Shown here in pieces: positions 58,271 to 64,000 of a stretch of 64,000 nucleotides of DNA. This stretch comes from Sipunculus nudus. Lineage: Eukaryota; Annelida; Sipuncula; Golfingiida; Sipunculidae. Every line of letters starts with the position of its first letter. Position 1 is the stretch's first letter. The stretch lies in assembly GCA_026874595.1 (NCBI GenBank), contig CM049308.1:48989327-49053326 (forward strand). The letters are read 5' to 3'. Position numbers and translations under genes: made by a program. The notes beneath the pieces were generated by a model, which was not told the origin of the DNA, searched no databases, and worked only from the letters and a program-made list of their open reading frames with translations.

Positions 58271-58859
58271 GTTACAACTGATAATGTAATAATCATCTTA
58301 TAATGTAACATTAACCGATAATGTAATAAGGAATTAACCAATAAAGTTACACAAACTGATAACGTAATAACAAATCAACTGATTACGAAATACCAACCAA
58401 TAACGTAATGAAAAAATAACCGATAATGTAACACTAACCAATAATGTATTACAAAATCAACCGATAATGTACTAAATTACCCGATATTGTATCGATGTTC
58501 CCTTATTGTTAATGTAAAACAAAATTAACCGGTGATACAATAACACTTTAGCGAAAATACATATATCGTTTGAGATCGATTATGTAAAATACATCAAATT
58601 TAAACGATTATTCAAAAACTAATTATATACTTTATCTCCTGGTAGGTCATTTGCATACAAAAAATTAGGCCATTGTGACCTGCATTCTAGTGAAACGTAA
58701 TTGTTGTATATTTCTGGCACATATACTAGTGTTTTTTGCCGCAGAGCAAACTTTTGCACTAAAAAAAAAAAACCGCAATAATTAACATTAAAACATGATC
58801 TATTTGTCTCAACGCTCAGCTGAATTTGTCTCTAAGGATATTTTATAAAGTCTTTCAAA

Positions 58860-59350
58860 ATATGGGTCTTGCGACCTTGACCCTTGACCTTATGACCACA
58901 AAATCGATAGGATTCTTACTTCTGTGGTAGGCCATAAATAAGTTAATTTTAAAACAAATGTCAAACCAAATTAGAGTTATTTATATCTAGAAACTAATTT
59001 GTGGACAGATGGCACCTGTGCCCTTGAAATTTTACCTTTCGATCCCAAATTCAATACAGTTTTTTCCCTATTGGCAGGACAGCTATAGGTGCAAGTTTGA
59101 AGGTTTTGCGTGAGAAAGTTGGCTTAAAATGAATCATAAATTTTTAAAATTATAATGTCCAGTGACCTTGACCTTTGACCTGATGACCCCCAAAAGGTTC
59201 TTGCTTTAGTGGTTTGCCATAAATGCGTCTGGAATCCGTATGTCGATCCAAACTGGAGTTATAATTTTTAAAACAAATGTTTTGAATGGACGTACCGACA
59301 GACAGACAGACGAACAGACGGACGGACAGGGCGATTACTATAGGGCACCC
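58860..59350 (-). repeat. Interspersed repeat with GACCTTGACC motifs and GGAC-rich tail
   Basis: Two units carry GCGACCTTGACCCTTGACC (58872) and GTGACCTTGACCTTTGACCT (59162), about 290 bp apart. They are followed by a GACAGACGGACGGACAGGGC tail. This is array-type sequence like the family B bodies. The 118-codon minus-strand frame 59150-59506 is a shadow of it. Confidence 0.5.
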
Positions 59351-59754
59351 GCTTATGATCAATAAACACACCAGGTTCCGGGACACCATAGCTGAGAAAA
59401 TTATTGCTGTCATTTTATTTAAAATAAAAATAGAAGAAAAAAATCGTAAAAATGAGAAGAAAACAGGTGGCGCCACCAGCTCTCGGGAACTGACAAATCT
59501 AGTCATTGTCTCTTTTCAAGGTATGATTCATGACAATCCATGCATTTAATTATATTAGGATATTAAATGGAAGTTTTATTCTTGGGGGGGGGGGGGGGGT
59601 TGAGGGTACTTACAAACCCCACAGTTGTGACAAATTTCAGTTTTCCAAGAAGATTTTTTATTGACCTCTATGGATGTTCACTTGGAAGCCTCTACAGCCA
59701 GCGGTCACGATCTATGCCTTGCTAACGGACGGAAGACGGACAAAGCGCCATACC

Positions 59755-61648
59755 TATACCTTACAAGTGGCCCATTGGCCATGACAATCAGCTGAATTCA
59801 ATGAAGGTTGAACAATGAGCAAAATGACAGCGAGAGTCCAAACAAATTATGAATATTGTTAATAATCCTAGGAAATGGATTTCAGTGGGCATTTGGACAA
59901 ATGACCACTTCATTTGAAGGTCTCTTAAACAGAAAAAATGTGTAAAAATTTGAAAAAAAGAGGTAGTGCAACCAGTCTGCGGGAACTGATGAAACACTCC
60001 ATGATCAATATGCATGCAAAGTATCAAATGCATTAGTTATTCACATACTGGAGCTTTTGTATCACATTTTTATTAATTCAGAAGGGGGTGGGGGACACAT
60101 GAGCCCGATAGCTCGCAGGAGAAGGGTAACAGAGACCTAATTTCAATATTCCATGAAGACTTTTCATGGACCTCTCTATTAGTCAAGTATAAAGATTCTA
60201 GGTCAAGGGGTTACTATTTGTGTCCTTTTACAATATGAGGCTTTATTTGAAGGTCTCAAAAATGAAGAAAAAATGTGTAAAAATTAAAAAAAATACCGGT
60301 GGTGCCAACAGTCTGCAGGAACCGATGAAAAACTCAATGATCAATATGCATGCAAAAAATCATGGCCATTAGTGCATTAATTATTCAGATACTTGAGCTT
60401 TTGTATTAACTGTTTAATTACTTACGAGCCTCATAGCTAAGAGGATATGGGTAACAGAGACCTTATTTCAGATTTCCACGGAGACATTTCATGGACTTCC
60501 CGTGATGTCAAGTTTGAAGGTTCCAGGTCCGGTGGTTACGATTTGTGTTAACAGACGACAGCTTCTTTGAAGGTCTCAAAAGTAAAGAAAAAAAATCGTA
60601 AAAATTGGATAAAATACAGGTGGCACCACCAGTTTGCAGGAACTGATGGAGCACTCCATGATCAATTTTCATGCAAAGAATCATAGTTATCAATGCATTA
60701 GTTATTCAGACACTAGAGCTTTTGTATCATAATTTTAATTATTCTAGGGGGTACTTACAACCCCCATAGCTTGGAGAATATGGGTAACAGAGACCTAATT
60801 TCAGGTTTCCACCGAGACTTTTCATTGACTTCCCTTGATGTCAACAAAGAAGATTCCAGGTCCAGTGGTAACTATTTGTGCCCTGTTAACAGATGACAGA
60901 TTCTTTGGAGGTATCAAAAAAAGAGAAACAAATTCGAAAAAAATCAGAAAAATACAGGTGGCTCCACCAGTTTGCAGGAACTTATGGAACACTCAGTGAT
61001 GAATATTTACACAAAGAATCATGGGGATCAATGCAGTAGGTATTCAGATACTTGAGCTTTTGTATCAATTTTTTTATTATTCTGGGGGTTACTTATGATA
61101 CCCATAAAACGACCAGAAATTGGGTAACAGAGACCTAATTTCATATTTCCACAGAGACTTCATAAACCACCCTTGTTGTCATGTTAGAAGATTCCAGGTC
61201 CAGCGGTTAAGATTTGTGCCCTGTTAACAGACGACAGCTTCTTTGAAGATCTCAAAAATAAAAAAAAATCGTAAAAATTTGAAAAAAAATACAGGTGGCA
61301 CCACCAGTTTCCAGGAATTGATGGAACACTCCATGATCAATATCCATACAAAGAATCATGGTGATCAATGCAGTAGGTATTCAGATACTTGAGCTTTTGT
61401 ATCATTTTTTTGATAATGCTGGGGGGGGGGGGGGGGTACTTACGAGACCAATAGCTCGGAGAATATGGGTAACAGAGACCTAATTTCAGGTTTCCAAGGA
61501 GATTTTAGATAGACCTCCCAGGATGTCAAGTTAGAAGATTCCAGGTCTAGTAGATATGATTTGTGATCTGTTAACGTACGGCCAGACGGACAGACGCCGG
61601 ACAAAGGATGGTCGCTATAGCTCAGATGACTTTCAGTCAGCTGAGCTA
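59755..61648 (-). mobile_element. Family A-type copy on the minus strand with ~330-bp tandem body, nested in the foldback element
   Basis: The left end of the family (TAGCTCAGCTGACTGAAAGT, then CATCTGAGCTATAG on the minus strand) lies at 61616-61648. The right end (GAATTCAGCTGATTGTCATG, then GCCAATGGGCCACTTG) lies at 59765-59800. Between them are about five units of 319-339 bp (GGAACTGATGGAACACTCC at 59989, 60319, 60638, 60977, 61314). Two poly-G runs lie near 59585 and 61422. Confidence 0.65.
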
Positions 61649-62985
61649 ATAATAAAAAATTAAAACAACCAGTCCTTCAAAACTTTTGAATATAAAAATG
61701 CGAAATATTTGTTTTGTGCGGTTGATGTACGTACATTATTTACACAATGTATCTATATATATATATCACCATGGACATTTTGAAGAAAATCGGCCCAGTG
61801 AGTTTTCACAGCTGCTGCAGACAAATTTACAAAAATACTTCTGTAACAGGTGATTTTACCTGAAATTCTTGATTTAACTATATGATATCTCAGTAATTGT
61901 TGCATGTTTTGAAATTTGATACCTAGCTTTATAAATCCTGGATAGCTCTTTCATGTGTGGAAGGCTCGAGGTGCCATCCATATATATGCTTTTTTAGGCA
62001 TTTTTGGTTGTATGGTTTGTAATCAGAGAGGACGACTGCATGGTCATTTGTCAACAAGGCACAAATCGTAAACGTTAGACCATAAAACAGGCTAACTTAA
62101 TATCAATGAAGGTCATTATTCTTGCATGCATACGATAAATCAGGTCAGTGTGACCTATATTCTGGGAGTTTCGCATATTTTTGTGTGGTTTAAGCACTAA
62201 TAATATATACTTATATCACTATTCTTGGCTGCAAAACAAAAATTCCGCATTATAACCCCCCCCCCCCAGAGAATCATAGTTCATCACCTGCACAAATATA
62301 TAACATTGTTAAAAATGGAGAAAATCGGCCCAGCCAGTGCTTCAGAACTGTTGCAGACACAATTATGCAATTTTAACATTTTGGTTGTTGATGATTGAAA
62401 TTCATACTTCAGATAAGATATCTTATAGTTTGCTTGGACCTTTCTGAAATGTTCATATGTTCTAAGTTTAGCTATATAATCATAATACACGATATTAAAG
62501 GGCGACGCAGTTTCGATCGATTTGTGCTTGGACGGGGTGATCAACAAAATGATGCATGTAATAGACTGCTTTATATATAAAGCCTTTATTAAAGGTCCAT
62601 GAATCATGCCTATATATAAGGTCTTACACTTTGCATGGGTTATCATTGGATCCGAAGTGGCTGCTAAGGACTGGTCAGGTTCGATAAAGTGTTATTATAC
62701 ATTACCGGTTAATTTTATTTTACATTAACGGTAAGGAAAATTTGTTACATTATCGGATAATTTCGTATTACTTTATCGGTTACCATGCAACTGTTGTTAA
62801 TTATCGGTTGATTTTATATTACATTATTGGTTAGTGTTACATTATCGGTTCTTTTTTATTACGTTGTCGGTTGGGTATTACATTATCAGTTGATCTGTTA
62901 TTACGTTATCAGTTTGTGCTGCATTATCGGTTAATTTCTTATTACATTATCGGTTGATGTAACATTATAAGATTATTATTATTTA

Positions 62986-63845
62986 TAATTCATAGCAAGC
63001 CACGTTCCCACTATCACGAATTTGACGCTGTACGAAATGAGTACGATGCCAGTACGACTTGCTTCGTCAGTGACACGATGCCAGCACGATATATATATAT
63101 GATATCATAACAAAGAAAATACTCTAGTGAAGGGGAACCATAACCCCATGGCACCTTATACCAATCTTCTCTACAATCTCTATTTTAAATTCATATAATT
63201 GATCCTGTTTAAAACACATGATAATAAATGGTCTTATCTAGTCTGAGTAATTAGATAATTACGACTTATTTTATGGTGGCATATATGGCTTCCTTTCCTC
63301 TTCAGTTCAGATAGATGACGTGTCTAAGTCAGATATATAAAATATCTGTATTCTCATGCACAATATTGGTTAAAATATCTAATCGATTCAGCCCTCATTT
63401 TGATATATGATAATAACTCGATTTTAGCCAGCGTAATGCCAGCTTGAGAACACCTCCGAGGCTTAGTGTTATTATCGAATAAAAAAATATTAAAATATTT
63501 TTTATTATTTTGACAGTGTGCTCAAATACCAAGAAACTGAATACTTTATTCAGCTTCTTCAAATTGTTTTAGTTCAAATATAGTTTGAACCAATATCCCC
63601 AAAACACATCTTCCTTTAAAACGAATATAGGCCTACATATAGTTCGCTAACTGTAATAACTTCTTCCTCCTTTGTTTGAAGAGAAGTCACAGATTAAAAA
63701 GGAAACTTTTTTCCGTTATATTACAAGGACAAATGTACCAAGATACGTCATCTAGGACACCCCATGACTTCCCTACGAATTAGGGTGTCAATTCGTGGTG
63801 ATTCGGCGCAAAATTCGTGGAAGTGGCGGGGGGGGGGGGGCTTAA
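62986..63845. other. Intergenic sequence without recognised features
   Basis: AT-rich, non-repetitive apart from GATGCCAGTACGA and GATGCCAGCACGA (63047 and 63078). No coding frame, element end or RNA gene was found. Confidence 0.4.
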
Positions 63846-63848
63846 GTT

Positions 63849-63884
<36 letters not shown>
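63849..63884. repeat. (TA)n microsatellite
   Basis: Short TA tract after a 14-base G run (about 63825-63840). The rest of the window is AT-rich. Confidence 0.9.
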
Positions 63885-64000
63885 GCGTTTTTGTACCAAT
63901 TAGTGATAAAGTTGTGAAAAATTCAAACAGATGTCTAAAAAATATGACGACTTGTTTGAATGCAAATTTATTTTATTAAGGAACGAACATTCGGTGACAG

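Larger units (their letters stand above)
58276..62985. mobile_element. Foldback-like element with long inverted arms built of ~24-bp repeats
   Basis: The left arm (58276-58553) is an array of units like AACCGATAATGTAATAA. The right arm (62681-62985) is the inverted counterpart, with units like TTATTACATTATCGGTT. Read in reverse complement, the right arm follows the left unit by unit, down to the inner edge (AATAACACTTTA-CGA on both). Arms of 280-300 bp made of short tandem repeats define foldback-type elements. The 4.1-kb interior carries GACCTTGACC repeats and a nested family A copy, and no transposase was recognised. Target duplications could not be fixed. Confidence 0.75.

Noticed and set aside
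59150-59549. Open frames of 118 (minus) and 87 (plus) codons
   Set aside because: They read through a GACCTTGACC repeat and a GGAC-rich tail, and overlap on opposite strands; no domain is seen.

Overview
This is a eukaryotic, AT-rich genomic window, most likely from a marine bivalve mollusc. That attribution is an inference. It rests on large introns, very dense non-autonomous transposons whose bodies are short tandem arrays (the architecture described for bivalve pearl/Helitron-like elements), many GTCCGTCC-type element tails and long (TA)n tracts. There are no operons, and I found no convincing tRNA or rRNA gene.

The left part (1-25.4 kb) holds the 3' end of one plus-strand gene for a coiled-coil protein. 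Three exons (770-864, 9677-9907, 21255-21321) join in phase into the last 130 residues and a TAA stop. The two introns (8.8 and 11.3 kb) are packed with repeats. Intron 1 carries an antisense, broken Ty3/gypsy retrotransposon (about 6160-9462). Intron 2 carries Helitron-like elements with arrays of about 135, 145 and 182 bp, several copies of a roughly 1-2.6 kb interspersed element (family A), a MITE and a 27-bp minisatellite. A 36-bp minisatellite that is open on both strands starts shortly after the stop codon.

From 25.4 to 42 kb there is no recognisable gene. It contains two more family A copies, a 4.8-kb span bounded by inverted termini, two further copies of the MITE (364 and 338 bp, TAA target duplications), a 197-bp triplication, a roughly 45-bp array, and a well-delimited 2072-bp hAT-like element with a perfect 8-bp target duplication.

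From about 34.7 kb to the end the character changes. Long (TA)n tracts, absent before that point, become frequent. Between them lie GC-richer islands of unique sequence that look like regulatory DNA. Two adjacent minisatellites (21 and 25 bp) occupy 48.1-50.5 kb. A candidate plus-strand promoter (RFX X-box, TATA box, donor site) lies at 53943-54048, and a candidate minus-strand terminal coding exon at 55188-55394. A 4.7-kb foldback-like element (58276-62985), with 280-300 bp inverted arms made of roughly 24-bp repeats, contains a nested minus-strand family A copy.

The strongest new-looking signals are the terminal hairpins of family A (one pair of copies differs by paired changes), the sequence-resolved nesting of a CTAG-ended element into a family A copy, the foldback element, the terminus family with apparent 5-bp target duplications, and the amplification of paired TCAAGGTCA nuclear-receptor-type half-sites inside tandem arrays.
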